64,000 nucleotides of DNA, from NCBI RefSeq assembly GCF_003289945.1, contig NZ_QMBP01000004.1, positions 1 through 64,000 on the forward strand, read 5' to 3'. The translations under genes and the position numbers were made by a program. The stretch's first letter is position 1, and each line of letters starts with the position of its first letter. The stretch is from Mesorhizobium hawassense (GTDB lineage Bacteria > Pseudomonadota > Alphaproteobacteria > Rhizobiales > Rhizobiaceae). The notes under the pieces are model-generated. The model saw only the letters and a list, made by a program, of their open reading frames with translations, had not been told where the DNA came from and did not search any database. Shown here in pieces: positions 51,109-60,300 of this stretch.

Positions 51109-52143
51109 TTATTGAACCCTGATGCGCGGATTGAGGAACGCGTAGCCGACATCGGAGATGAGCTGCGTGATCAAGACGATGAACACCGAAACCAGCGAGC
51201 AGCCGAGCAGCAGGTCGATGTCGTTGTTGCCGGCGGCCTCGACCAGCGTGTAGCCGAACCCCTGGTAGCGGAACATCACCTCGACGATGACGACACCGGT
51301 GAGCAGCCAGGGAAACTGCAGCATGATCACGGTGAACGGCGCGATCAGAGCGTTGCGCAGCGCATGCTTGACAACCACGCTGCCGAAGGAGAGGCCCTTG
51401 AGGCGGGCGGTGCGGATATATTGCTGCGTCATCACCTCCACCATCGAGGCGCGCGTCATGCGCGCGATGTAGCCGATGCCGTAGATTGCCAGCGTCATCA
51501 CCGGCAGGGTGAAATTATAAAAGGTGAGGCCCTGGCTGGCGGATGCCGCCGAGCCGTTCAGCCAACCGAGCCAGGACGCGAAGATGACCGTGAAGATGAC
51601 GCCCGACACATATTCGGGCGTCGCCGTCGAGGCGATCGAGGCGACAGACAGCGTGCGGTCGGTGCGCGAGCCCTCGCGCATGCCGGCAAGGATACCGATG
51701 AGCAGCGAGATCGGCACCATCAGCGCCAGCACCCAGAACATCAAAAGCCCCGTGGCGCCGAGCGCCGGGAAGAGCTTCGAGGCAACCGTCGTCTTGAATT
51801 TGGTCGAGCAACCGAAGTCGCCCTGCAGCACGCCGGAGAAGGTCGGCACGAGCGGGTCGTTGCAGAAAGAGAAGCGCTGCGCCGGCTTTCCTGTCGCCGG
51901 GTCGGTGATCGGCTGCTTGGGCAGGACTCCTAGCCACTGACCGTAGCGGACGAAGAAGTTCTGGCGGTAGCCATGGTTGACCAGCCAGCTTTCGAGCTGT
52001 TCGGCGGAGGTGTGCATCTCGGTCTGGCTGATCGCCAGCTTCTTCAGATTGGGACCGAGATTGATCAGGAAGAAGACGATCAAGGTCAGGCACAGCATCG
52101 TCAGCGCCATGGTGCCGAGGCGTCTCAGGATGAAAGAAAGCAT
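51109..52143 (-). CDS. ABC permease, DppB type
   Basis: The 344-residue protein begins with the DppB-type N-terminal helix (MLSFILRRLGTMALTMLCLT) and has the EAA loop YIRTARLKGLSFGSVVVKHALRNALI. The first periplasmic loop (about 60-120) is longer than in standard DppB and holds two cysteines (FCNDPL and FGCSTK) that might pair. It lies 222 bases after the binding-protein gene with a hairpin between. Substrate identity (peptide, opine or other) cannot be read. Confidence 0.88.
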   Translation of the reverse strand: MLSFILRRLGTMALTMLCLTLIVFFLINLGPNLKKLAISQTEMHTSAEQLESWLVNHGYRQNFFVRYGQWLGVLPKQPITDPATGKPAQRFSFCNDPLVPTFSGVLQGDFGCSTKFKTTVASKLFPALGATGLLMFWVLALMVPISLLIGILAGMREGSRTDRTLSVASIASTATPEYVSGVIFTVIFASWLGWLNGSAASASQGLTFYNFTLPVMTLAIYGIGYIARMTRASMVEVMTQQYIRTARLKGLSFGSVVVKHALRNALIAPFTVIMLQFPWLLTGVVIVEVMFRYQGFGYTLVEAAGNNDIDLLLGCSLVSVFIVLITQLISDVGYAFLNPRIRVQ

Positions 52144-52325
52144 GGCGGACCCCTGCCGATGGGTTGGGGGAGCCTGATTGGCCGCCTATCCCCGCCGCGA
52201 TGCGGAGCAAGCCGGTAAAACAGACCTTCGAATGCGATCAACCCAGTTTATTGCATGACCCCGCTCGACGAGTCCGCAACTTTTTTGCTGCAGCGGCTCT
52301 CCGGTCCCGGGTCACGCGAGGAAGG

Positions 52326-52354
52326 GGACAAAGGGGCCGAACGCCCCTTTGTCC
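52326..52354 (-). terminator. Stable hairpin between the binding-protein and permease genes
   Basis: GGACAAAGGGGC pairs with GCCCCTTTGTCC (12 bp, loop of five) 12 bases after the binding-protein stop codon. There is no T run on the minus strand, so it is more likely an RNA-stabilising or partial-stop hairpin that lets the binding protein be made in excess over the membrane parts. Confidence 0.55.
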
Positions 52355-52365
52355 GTTCGCTGGGA

Positions 52366-54018
52366 TCAGGCCTGTTCCAGCCAGACCTTGCCGTAGTCGT
52401 GCTCGTAGGTCGGGTGCATCTTGTAGTTCTGCACCGCCTTGGTCGAGTGGCTGTAGAGCTTGCGCCAGTACGGCTGGATGATGATGCCGGAATCCTGCAG
52501 GATCTGCTCGATGTCCTTCATCATCTCCTTGCGCTTGGCGGCGTCGGCGACGGCGAGCGCGGCGTTGAGCTTGGTATCCCAGTCGGGGTTCGACCAGGCG
52601 GTCTCGTTCCAGGCTTCACCGGTGCGGTAGCCGATCGCAAGAACCTGCACGCCGAGCGGCCGCATGTTCCAGTTGGTCATCGACAGCGGATATTTCGTCC
52701 AGTCGTTCCAGAAGGTCGAACCAGGCAGAACCGTGCGCTTCACCTTGATGCCGGCTTCGCGCAGCTGTGCGGCGATCGCGTCGCCGGTGTTCTTGTGCCA
52801 GTCCTCGTCGACCGTGATCAGCTCGTGCTCGAAATCGGCCTGGCCGGCTTCCGCCATCAAGGCCTTGGCCTTGGCGGCGTCGCGCTTGATCTTCGGCAGC
52901 TCGAAATATTCCGGATGGATCGGGCTGACGTGATGGTTCTCGGCCGGCGTGCCGGCATTGCCGTAACCGAGCTGCAGGACGACGGCGTTGTCGACGCCCA
53001 ACTGCAGCGCCTGACGAACCTTCTGGTTGTCGTAGGGCTTGTTGTTGACATTGGTGCGGCACACGATGGTGGCAGCCGTCACGACCTCGGATTTCACCAG
53101 GTCCATCTTGTCGAGGATCGACACATAGTCGGCCGAGGTCTCGAAGTTGGTGTGCACTTCACCAGCCTCGAAGGCGCTGACCATGGCGCCCGGATCGGTG
53201 CCGTAGTCGATGAATTCGATGCCGTCGAGGAACACCTCGCCGTCCCACCACTTGTTGTCTTCACGGCGCTTGTAGACGACCTTCTGGCCAACGTCGTAGG
53301 AGACGAGCTCGAACGGGCCGGTGCCGATCGGGCAAGCTTTGAAATCGCCGCCCTTCTCGTCGAAGCTCTTGTGGACGATGAGGCCCGGATAATCGCACAT
53401 GTTCGGGATCAGCGCGATGTCCGGCTTGCCGAGCTTCAGCTTGACGGTCATGTCGTCGACCTTGGTCACGGCGCTCTCGTCGAGCTTATCGTCCTTGACC
53501 AGCGTGCCGAGGCGGCCTGGCATTGAATTGCCTTCGGCCTTCTTGTCGGCCCAGCGCTTGAGATTGAAGATGACGTCGTCGGCGGTGAAGGCATCGCCGT
53601 TCGACCAGGTCACGCCCTTGCGCACATGCAACGTGTACTCGGTCGCATCATCGTTGACGTCCCAGCTTTCCAGCAGATAGGGGCGGAAAGTGTATTCGGT
53701 GGTGTACTTGACCAGCGGCTCGAGCGCCTGGCGCTCGGCATCGGCGATTTCCGACCAGTCGGCCTTGCGCGGATCCTTCGGATCCTTGACCCACTGCGCG
53801 ACCTTCAGCGTGCCGCCCTTCTTGCCCTGCACGTCCTCGGCCCTTGCCGGGGTCGGATCGGCGAGACCGAGCAGGCCGTAAGCCATCGCCGTCGATGCGC
53901 CGAAGACGCTGGCCAGAGCCAGAAATTCGCGACGGTCGACATTGCCCGACTTGGCTTCTTCGGCTAGGGCCAGGATGTGATCCGGAACGCGGTCACCGTT
54001 ACTTTTATAGATTGCCAT
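52366..54018 (-). CDS. Extracytoplasmic solute-binding protein, family 5 (peptide/opine type)
   Basis: The 550-residue protein is the binding component of the four-gene importer. The N-terminus ([20 protein letters not shown]) looks like a Tat signal, with RRxFL and a hydrophobic core after about 28 residues. The family 5 pattern follows: [30 protein letters not shown] and [20 protein letters not shown]. Tat export implies folding before transport. It is first in the operon, ahead of both permeases and the fused ATPase. The ligand is unknown. Confidence 0.9.
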   Translation of the reverse strand: MAIYKSNGDRVPDHILALAEEAKSGNVDRREFLALASVFGASTAMAYGLLGLADPTPARAEDVQGKKGGTLKVAQWVKDPKDPRKADWSEIADAERQALEPLVKYTTEYTFRPYLLESWDVNDDATEYTLHVRKGVTWSNGDAFTADDVIFNLKRWADKKAEGNSMPGRLGTLVKDDKLDESAVTKVDDMTVKLKLGKPDIALIPNMCDYPGLIVHKSFDEKGGDFKACPIGTGPFELVSYDVGQKVVYKRREDNKWWDGEVFLDGIEFIDYGTDPGAMVSAFEAGEVHTNFETSADYVSILDKMDLVKSEVVTAATIVCRTNVNNKPYDNQKVRQALQLGVDNAVVLQLGYGNAGTPAENHHVSPIHPEYFELPKIKRDAAKAKALMAEAGQADFEHELITVDEDWHKNTGDAIAAQLREAGIKVKRTVLPGSTFWNDWTKYPLSMTNWNMRPLGVQVLAIGYRTGEAWNETAWSNPDWDTKLNAALAVADAAKRKEMMKDIEQILQDSGIIIQPYWRKLYSHSTKAVQNYKMHPTYEHDYGKVWLEQA

Positions 54019-54050
54019 GACTAACTCCCATTGTTGGCTTTCCGCCTTTT

Positions 54051-54079
54051 AACATTCCGCATCCAGACCGCGTTGTCAA
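54051..54079 (-). promoter_or_regulatory. Candidate promoter of the peptide-type ABC operon
   Basis: The minus strand has TTGACA (54074-54079), a 17-bp spacer and AATGTT, 32 bases before the start codon. The -35 is perfect and the -10 weak. Confidence 0.4.
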
Positions 54080-54247
54080 AGACGGTTTGGGTTAGGAACA
54101 TGTTAGGGAATGTGCATCTTTGGGTACAACCCGGTTCGCGCGATAGCGACAGTCTTGACGCAAATTTGCTAGCGCGGCGCGATTTCCCAGAAATTCGCCA
54201 CGAGCGATCAATTCAATACATTTTATAGCGATAAGGGCGGCGAGGCC

Positions 54248-57200
54248 TCAGTATTCGCGTTCGTAGAAGACGCCGCCCTTTGCTTCGCCGGCGTCGTTGG
54301 CCTCGCCGCGCAGCTTCACGCCGCGGCCGACATTGAGGTCGATCGTCGCCTTGCCGGAGCCCGGTTTGTCGCCCTTCTGTATCGTCACATAGGTGCGGTC
54401 GTTGAGGTATTTGCCGGCCGAAACCGCTGTGCCGCCCTTCTCGTCCGTCGTCACGTCGAGATCGTCGACGCCGATGGCGTTTTGCAGGTTCTCGAGCAGC
54501 GAGGTCGAACCGCCGACGCCGGCCAGCTGCGCCGCCGCGCTCGCAAGCTGCGCAATCTGCAGCGGCGACAGCTTGGACATCGATTGACCGAAAATGAGCT
54601 GCGCCAGCACCTCGTCCTGGGGCAGCGCCGGCACGGAGGAGAACGTGAACTTCGGATTAGTCGCCTCGCCCGAGACGACGATGGTGACGGTCGCGCTGCT
54701 GGTCGTCGTCGCCGTCATGTTGAGGTAAGGTACCAGCGAGCCCTGGAACCCGATCGTGCCCTCGGTGAAGGTCAGCCGCTTGGCAAGGATGGTCAGCCGC
54801 CCGCGCTGCAGCGTGAAGGTGCCGATCGCATGAGGCGACGAGGCCGGACCCGTCAATTTCAGCGAGCCGCCAAGCTCGGCGTCGACGCCCCTGCCCTGGA
54901 TGAAGATCTGGTTCGGCGCGTTGACCGTCACGTCGAGCGACAGGCCGCTGCCGCCATTGCCGCCGCCGCTGGTGATCGCAGGGCGCAGCGCCTTGTCCTG
55001 CGCCCGAACGGCGGCCGGCGCGTTTTTGTGCTTCACATCCAATTCCGAGAGCGAGGCCGGCAGCCTGTCCGGGACGGTGATGACCGTCCTTGCCAGATTG
55101 ATGGTGCCGGCAACCACCGGCGCCGAAACCAGCGGTCCCTTGATGGTCAGGTCGCCGCCGAGATTGGCGGTCACCACCCGGCCGTCGGTATAGCGGCCAT
55201 CGGTGAGCTTGATCGACAGATCGGCCGGGAAGCCCTGTGCCGGATTGATGCCGACCGTGCCGCTCGCCGACAGGCTGCCGCGCGTCGACAGCGTTCCGGT
55301 CAGGCGGTTGATCCTGGCGACGCCGCCGCCGATTGAAACGTCGGCCGCGATATCGTTGACCGCCAGGCCCGAACGAGCGTCGATCAGCCGTGCGCCTGAG
55401 GTGTTGACCGTTCCGCCGATCACAGGCGACGACGCCGGGCCGCGCACCTGCACGCTGACGTTGGCCGTTCCGGTGAGCCCCAGCCCCTGCGCGGCAAGTT
55501 TCGCGGCGAGGAAGGAGAACGGCACCTTGCCGTTGAAGTCGAGCACCAGGGCCGGCGTGCCCGCGGTCGTCACCGAACCGCCGCCCTTGAGACCGAGACC
55601 GGCGCCGTCGCTGATGTTGGCGTCGAAGGCAAGCTTGTTGCCGGCAAAGGTTCCCGACGACGACACGTTCATGCCGCCGAGCCCGGCGCCGCGCGTCTGC
55701 GACGTCTGCACGCCGGAAGCGTCGATGTTGAAGGCGACCGACGGGCTCGAAGGCTGGCCGGTCACCTTGACCGTGCCCGAGATCGAGCCGGCCGCGTCTA
55801 GCCCCTTCGAGAAACTGTTGGCGAGCGAGATCGGCACCCTGGCCAGATTGGCGTTGATGTCGATCGCCTGCGCGACCTTGCCCGTCACCGTCGCCGTGCC
55901 GCCGCCGAGGTTGAGCACCAGCCGGTCGAGCGTCGTCACACCGTTGGCGATGGTGACCGTCGAGGCCTGCGCGATCGCCGCCTTGATGCCCTGCACGGTC
56001 GCCTGACCCGATGCGAGCTCGATGGTCGTCGTGCCGTTGGCGACCTTGACGCGGCCGGCCGCCTTCGCCGGGATTTTCTTGACGGTGGCGCCGCCCGAGA
56101 AGCCGGTCCAGTCGCCGTCGCGCTTCAGATCGACATCGATGCCGGTGATGGCCGTGCCGCCAGAAGTCACACTCTCGGCGCGCACCGTGCCTTGAATGAC
56201 GGGCGCCGCCATATAATTCGCGATCTGCGCGTCGATGGCGACATGCCTGGCGGAGAGATCGCCGCGCTTGATGGCCGAGGTGTTCGCCTTGACGACGACG
56301 TCTGCGCCGATGGCGGTCTTGGAGAAGGCGATCGTGCCGCGCACATTGCCTTCGGCCTTCTCCAGCGCGAGCGCAGCCAGCGGTCCGATATCGGGCAGGT
56401 CGAGGGAGATGGTGCCGACTGGCACGAAAGCGTCGTCGAGCGTCAGATCGCCGGAGATCCTGTTCGGGCCGAGCGACAGCAAAAGCCCGTTGATCGCGCG
56501 GCTGCCATTGGCCGTGGCGAGCACCGCGCTGCCTTGCAAATTCTGCCCGGCGACGTTGCCGGTGAGTTGCACATTGGCCGCCGGATTGGCGGCATCGGCC
56601 TTGCCGGTCGCCGTCAGCTTCAGCCCGGTGATCTCGCGCGCCGCCACCAGGAGCCGGTCGCTGTTCACCGTCATCGACAGGTCGGGCGCGGTGACTGGGC
56701 CCTGCGCATTCAGGGCAAAGGCGATGGCGCCCTTGGCATCCTTCGACAGCCCCGAAACGTCGCTCAACGCCCCCCTGACGGCGGCGGCAAGCTTGCCGTC
56801 GGCAAGGCTCGCCTGTCCGTCGGCGCTGAGCGCGCCCGAATTGAGCTTCAAGCCGTCGATACTGACACTGCCATTGGCGTCGCGCTTCAGCGCGGCGCTC
56901 AGCTGCGCGCTGTCGCCAAGCATGCCGCGCACCCCCGCCGGCAAGGCGGAAGAAGCAACATCGGCCGTCATATTGAGGTCGACGGCGCCATCGCCCAGCG
57001 ACACCCGGCCGGCGACCTGGCTGTTGAGCGCATCGCTCTTGAGCGAGCCGCTGTTGACCGCGACCGCATCGGTCGTCAGGCGGCCATTGACCTTGGCAGT
57101 GACCTTGCCGGCAATCAGCGGCGCGATCATCGGATTGTCGAGGCCGATCCTGTCCACCGACACCGTGCCGGAAACCGGGCCTGCCCGCCCCTTGAGGTCG

Positions 57201-60200
57201 AAGGCGTCCGAATGCAGCGCCAGAGTGAGACCATCCACCTTGGCCTGGCTGGCGGCAATCGACGGCAGGATTGCCGACACATCCAGCCGTGCCTGCGAGC
57301 TTTCGCCTGCCATCTTTGCCGACAACGACTGGACCTCGATCCGGACCGGGCTCTCGGCGCTGCCGACCGTCAGCGGCAGGCTGGGTCCGGACGACGTAAG
57401 GTCGAGGGAGAAATCGCTGGCACCGTTGGGGTTGAGGGTGCCGGCGGCCTTGCCTGAAATCTTGTCGCCCGAAAGCGTGGCATGGTCCAGGGCCACGCCG
57501 CCCGCCATGGTGTAGCTGCCGGCGGCATCGAGATCGAGCGGCCCGAGCCCCGCCTGCCGGGTCTGGCTGGTCTCGGCGCCCGCCACCTTGGCGTTGAACT
57601 GAACGTCGGGATTGGACGATGGACCGGTGACACGCGCCATGCCCTCCAGCGTCCCGGCCCCGTCGAGGCCGGGCACGAAATCATTGGCGAGCGCCACCGG
57701 AAGGTTGGCGAGAATGGCCGTCAGGTCGAGGGTCTGACCGGCGCTGCCGGAAACCGTCGCCGAGCCGCCACCGAGATTGAGCGCGAGCTTCTCGATCGTC
57801 GTCACGCCATTGGCGATGGAAAGGCTGGAAGGCTCGGCGATGGCCGCCTTGATGCCGCGCACTGTCGCCTCGCCGGAAGCGATTTCCACGCTGGTCGTGC
57901 CGTTGGCGATCTTCACCCGGCCGGTGGCGGTGGCCGGAATGCCTGACGCCGTGGCGCCGCCGGTAAAATTGGTCCAGTCGCCGTCGCGCTTCAGATCGAT
58001 GCCGATACCGCTGATGACCGTGCTGCCGGAAGTCACGCTGTCGGCCTTGATCGTACCCGAGATCGCCGGCCCTTTCAGGTAGTTGGCGATCAGCGCGTGG
58101 ACGGTGATGGCCTTTGCCGCCAGATCGCCGCGCGCGATCGACTTGCTGGCCGCGTTGATGGTGACGATCGGTGCCTCGCCCTCCTTGGCAAAGGCGATCG
58201 TGCCGTCGATGTCGCCGGTGGCGGTCTGATCCGCCAGCGCGGCAAGCGGCCCGATATTGGGCACGGCAAGCGTCAGCGTGCCGAGCGGCAGGAACTTGTC
58301 GTCGAGCGCAAGATCGCCCGAAACCTTGTTGTCGCCGAGCGCCAGCGTCAGGCCCTTGATCGAGCGCTTGCCGTCGGCCGTGACCAGCGAGGCTGCGATG
58401 TCGAGCGCCTGCCCCTCCGCGCTGCCGGTCAGGGAGACGTCGGCCGACGGATTGGCGATGTCGGCCTTGCCCTTGGCCGAAAGCTTGATGTCCTTCACCG
58501 TGCGGCCGGCCGCCGTCAAACTGGCGCTGTCGGCCGAGACGGAGAAATCCGGCGCCCAGCGCGGGCCGGTCGCCGTCAGCGCGAAATTCACCCCGCCGGC
58601 AAGCGGCGTGCCGGCGAGCGACGACAGCGACGAGACATCGCCCAGCGTGCCTTTGACATCGGCCTGAATATCCGAGCCTTGCGCGCTGGCTGTGCCGCTG
58701 GCGCTGAGCGAGCCGGAGGTGAGTTCCAGCGAATTGGCGGCGAACGCGCCCTGCGGATCGCGGGTCGCGGTCGCCGAGAACTTCACCCGCTCTCCGAGCA
58801 GCGAGCTGATCTGCGGCGGTAATGCCTTGGAGACGGCGTCGGCATTCATCTTCAGCGTCATCGACAGATCGGCGAGCGACACGCCCGCCGTCAGCGCGGC
58901 ATTGAGCGCGTCGCTGCGCAAAGTGCCTTTCTCGATGGTCACCGTCTCGCGGCTGATCGTGCCGGAAAGATCGGCGGAGAGCTTGCCGGTCACCATCGGC
59001 GCCAGCGTCGCCACATCGGTCTTCAGGCCAGCGGCCGCGAGCCTGATGCTGACCGGGCCGCTGCGGTTCTCGATATCGAAACCGTCGGAATGGATCTCGC
59101 CGGTGATGTTGTTGAGCTGCGTGCCGCCGACGGCGACCGAATTGAGCGTTGTCCCGATATCGACCGCCGGCGCCTTGCCATCGCCGAAGGCGCGCACGGT
59201 CGCCTTCTCGATCGCAACGAGGATCGGAACGGCGCTGTTGCCGACATCGATGGTGACCGGCTTGTCCTTGGCGGTGAGCTCGACGGCTAGGTCGCTGGCG
59301 CCCTTCGGATCGACATTGCCGGTCGCGGTGCCGTGCACCGAGTCGCTCTCTATCGTGGCCTGCTCGATATCGACCCCGCCCGAAATGGTCGCCGTTCCGG
59401 CGACATCGAAGCTCGTCTTGCCGGCAAACAGCGACTTGATCTTCTCCGGCAGGAAGCCTTCGAACTGGCCGTCGCCCTTGGCCTCGATGCGGTGGCCCTT
59501 GTTGGTGAGCTGGTGCCGGCCGGTCAGTTGGCTGATGATCTGGCCATCGACCATGAAGGTGCCGACGCCGCTCCAGTTGGCCAACGGCCCCGAACCGGTG
59601 ACGACGATGTTGACGGGCGGCGCGTTCGGCAGCTTGAGCAGGTTGGCGATGATGCCGCCGGCCGGCTCCGACGCCTTGAGATCGAGGTCGAGCTTGTTGT
59701 CGGCCGGCGCAAAATGGATCTTGGCGTCGACATTGCCTTGCTTGCCGTCATGGCGGCTCACATTGAGTACGCTTTCGACCGCCAGCGGCGACGGATCGGC
59801 CTTGAGCGAGCCCTTGGCGGCGAGCTCGGCGGTGCCGCTGCCGGCAAGCTCCTGGCCCAGCGCGATCTCAGGCAGGTCGATCTGCCTGACATCGATCGAC
59901 ACCGGCAGGCTGGAAGAGCCACTTTGCGATGGCTGCTGGCTTGGCTGCGGCAGCCGCGCCAGCTCGATGCGCTCCGCGGCAAGGCGGTCGGCATTGAAAT
60001 TCCGGGACAGCAACGCCGTCGGTGACCAGTCGAGCGCCACCTTGCGCGCCACCATCCATGGGCCGGCGCGGTCTTCCAGCACCACATGGTCGACCCTTAG
60101 CGCGCCCGACCAGATGCCTTCGATGCCGCTGACCGTCACCTTGCGGTCCTCGTTCGAAGCCATCTTCGAAATGAGGCTTGCGAGATTCTGTCGCCCGCCT

Positions 60201-60298
60201 TCGGTACCGGTGAGCACGACCAGCGCGCCGATCGCCATCACCAGCAGCAGGAGCAGCGTGTAAAGGCAGATGCGGAGGATGCGCCAAAAGATCTTCAT
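54248..60298 (-). CDS. tamB: TamB, inner-membrane-anchored transport protein with an internal tandem duplication
   Basis: TamB spans the periplasm and works with TamA in outer-membrane protein assembly or phospholipid transfer. A single N-terminal helix (about 8-31) anchors it. The body is beta-rich repeats, and the C-terminal DUF490/TamB domain (about 1640-2016) includes TFTLQRGRLTILAKRLTFTEGTI and LAQLIFGQSMSKLSPLQIAQLAS. At 2016 residues it is far longer than E. coli TamB (about 1260). Residues roughly 305-920 and 931-1542 are two copies of one unit, offset by 622-626 residues. The start is two bases after the tamA stop, so the pair is one operon. Confidence 0.93.
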   Translation of the reverse strand: MKIFWRILRICLYTLLLLLVMAIGALVVLTGTEGGRQNLASLISKMASNEDRKVTVSGIEGIWSGALRVDHVVLEDRAGPWMVARKVALDWSPTALLSRNFNADRLAAERIELARLPQPSQQPSQSGSSSLPVSIDVRQIDLPEIALGQELAGSGTAELAAKGSLKADPSPLAVESVLNVSRHDGKQGNVDAKIHFAPADNKLDLDLKASEPAGGIIANLLKLPNAPPVNIVVTGSGPLANWSGVGTFMVDGQIISQLTGRHQLTNKGHRIEAKGDGQFEGFLPEKIKSLFAGKTSFDVAGTATISGGVDIEQATIESDSVHGTATGNVDPKGASDLAVELTAKDKPVTIDVGNSAVPILVAIEKATVRAFGDGKAPAVDIGTTLNSVAVGGTQLNNITGEIHSDGFDIENRSGPVSIRLAAAGLKTDVATLAPMVTGKLSADLSGTISRETVTIEKGTLRSDALNAALTAGVSLADLSMTLKMNADAVSKALPPQISSLLGERVKFSATATRDPQGAFAANSLELTSGSLSASGTASAQGSDIQADVKGTLGDVSSLSSLAGTPLAGGVNFALTATGPRWAPDFSVSADSASLTAAGRTVKDIKLSAKGKADIANPSADVSLTGSAEGQALDIAASLVTADGKRSIKGLTLALGDNKVSGDLALDDKFLPLGTLTLAVPNIGPLAALADQTATGDIDGTIAFAKEGEAPIVTINAASKSIARGDLAAKAITVHALIANYLKGPAISGTIKADSVTSGSTVISGIGIDLKRDGDWTNFTGGATASGIPATATGRVKIANGTTSVEIASGEATVRGIKAAIAEPSSLSIANGVTTIEKLALNLGGGSATVSGSAGQTLDLTAILANLPVALANDFVPGLDGAGTLEGMARVTGPSSNPDVQFNAKVAGAETSQTRQAGLGPLDLDAAGSYTMAGGVALDHATLSGDKISGKAAGTLNPNGASDFSLDLTSSGPSLPLTVGSAESPVRIEVQSLSAKMAGESSQARLDVSAILPSIAASQAKVDGLTLALHSDAFDLKGRAGPVSGTVSVDRIGLDNPMIAPLIAGKVTAKVNGRLTTDAVAVNSGSLKSDALNSQVAGRVSLGDGAVDLNMTADVASSALPAGVRGMLGDSAQLSAALKRDANGSVSIDGLKLNSGALSADGQASLADGKLAAAVRGALSDVSGLSKDAKGAIAFALNAQGPVTAPDLSMTVNSDRLLVAAREITGLKLTATGKADAANPAANVQLTGNVAGQNLQGSAVLATANGSRAINGLLLSLGPNRISGDLTLDDAFVPVGTISLDLPDIGPLAALALEKAEGNVRGTIAFSKTAIGADVVVKANTSAIKRGDLSARHVAIDAQIANYMAAPVIQGTVRAESVTSGGTAITGIDVDLKRDGDWTGFSGGATVKKIPAKAAGRVKVANGTTTIELASGQATVQGIKAAIAQASTVTIANGVTTLDRLVLNLGGGTATVTGKVAQAIDINANLARVPISLANSFSKGLDAAGSISGTVKVTGQPSSPSVAFNIDASGVQTSQTRGAGLGGMNVSSSGTFAGNKLAFDANISDGAGLGLKGGGSVTTAGTPALVLDFNGKVPFSFLAAKLAAQGLGLTGTANVSVQVRGPASSPVIGGTVNTSGARLIDARSGLAVNDIAADVSIGGGVARINRLTGTLSTRGSLSASGTVGINPAQGFPADLSIKLTDGRYTDGRVVTANLGGDLTIKGPLVSAPVVAGTINLARTVITVPDRLPASLSELDVKHKNAPAAVRAQDKALRPAITSGGGNGGSGLSLDVTVNAPNQIFIQGRGVDAELGGSLKLTGPASSPHAIGTFTLQRGRLTILAKRLTFTEGTIGFQGSLVPYLNMTATTTSSATVTIVVSGEATNPKFTFSSVPALPQDEVLAQLIFGQSMSKLSPLQIAQLASAAAQLAGVGGSTSLLENLQNAIGVDDLDVTTDEKGGTAVSAGKYLNDRTYVTIQKGDKPGSGKATIDLNVGRGVKLRGEANDAGEAKGGVFYEREY
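55673..59386 (-). repeat. Tandem intragenic duplication within tamB
   Basis: Two successive units of about 1.85 kb encode matching segments: GGVDIEQAT and GGVALDHAT (626 apart), RSDALNA and KSDALNS (626 apart), DLKRDGDW twice (622 apart), and TSQTRQAGLG and TSQTRGAGLG (622 apart). The order is fully conserved and identity is moderate, so the duplication is old rather than recent. Confidence 0.85.
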
Positions 60299-60300
60299 CG

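Noticed and set aside
56192..60263. Several long frames on the plus strand opposite tamB
   Set aside because: They come from the repetitive GC-rich tamB sequence; no start signals or family motifs.
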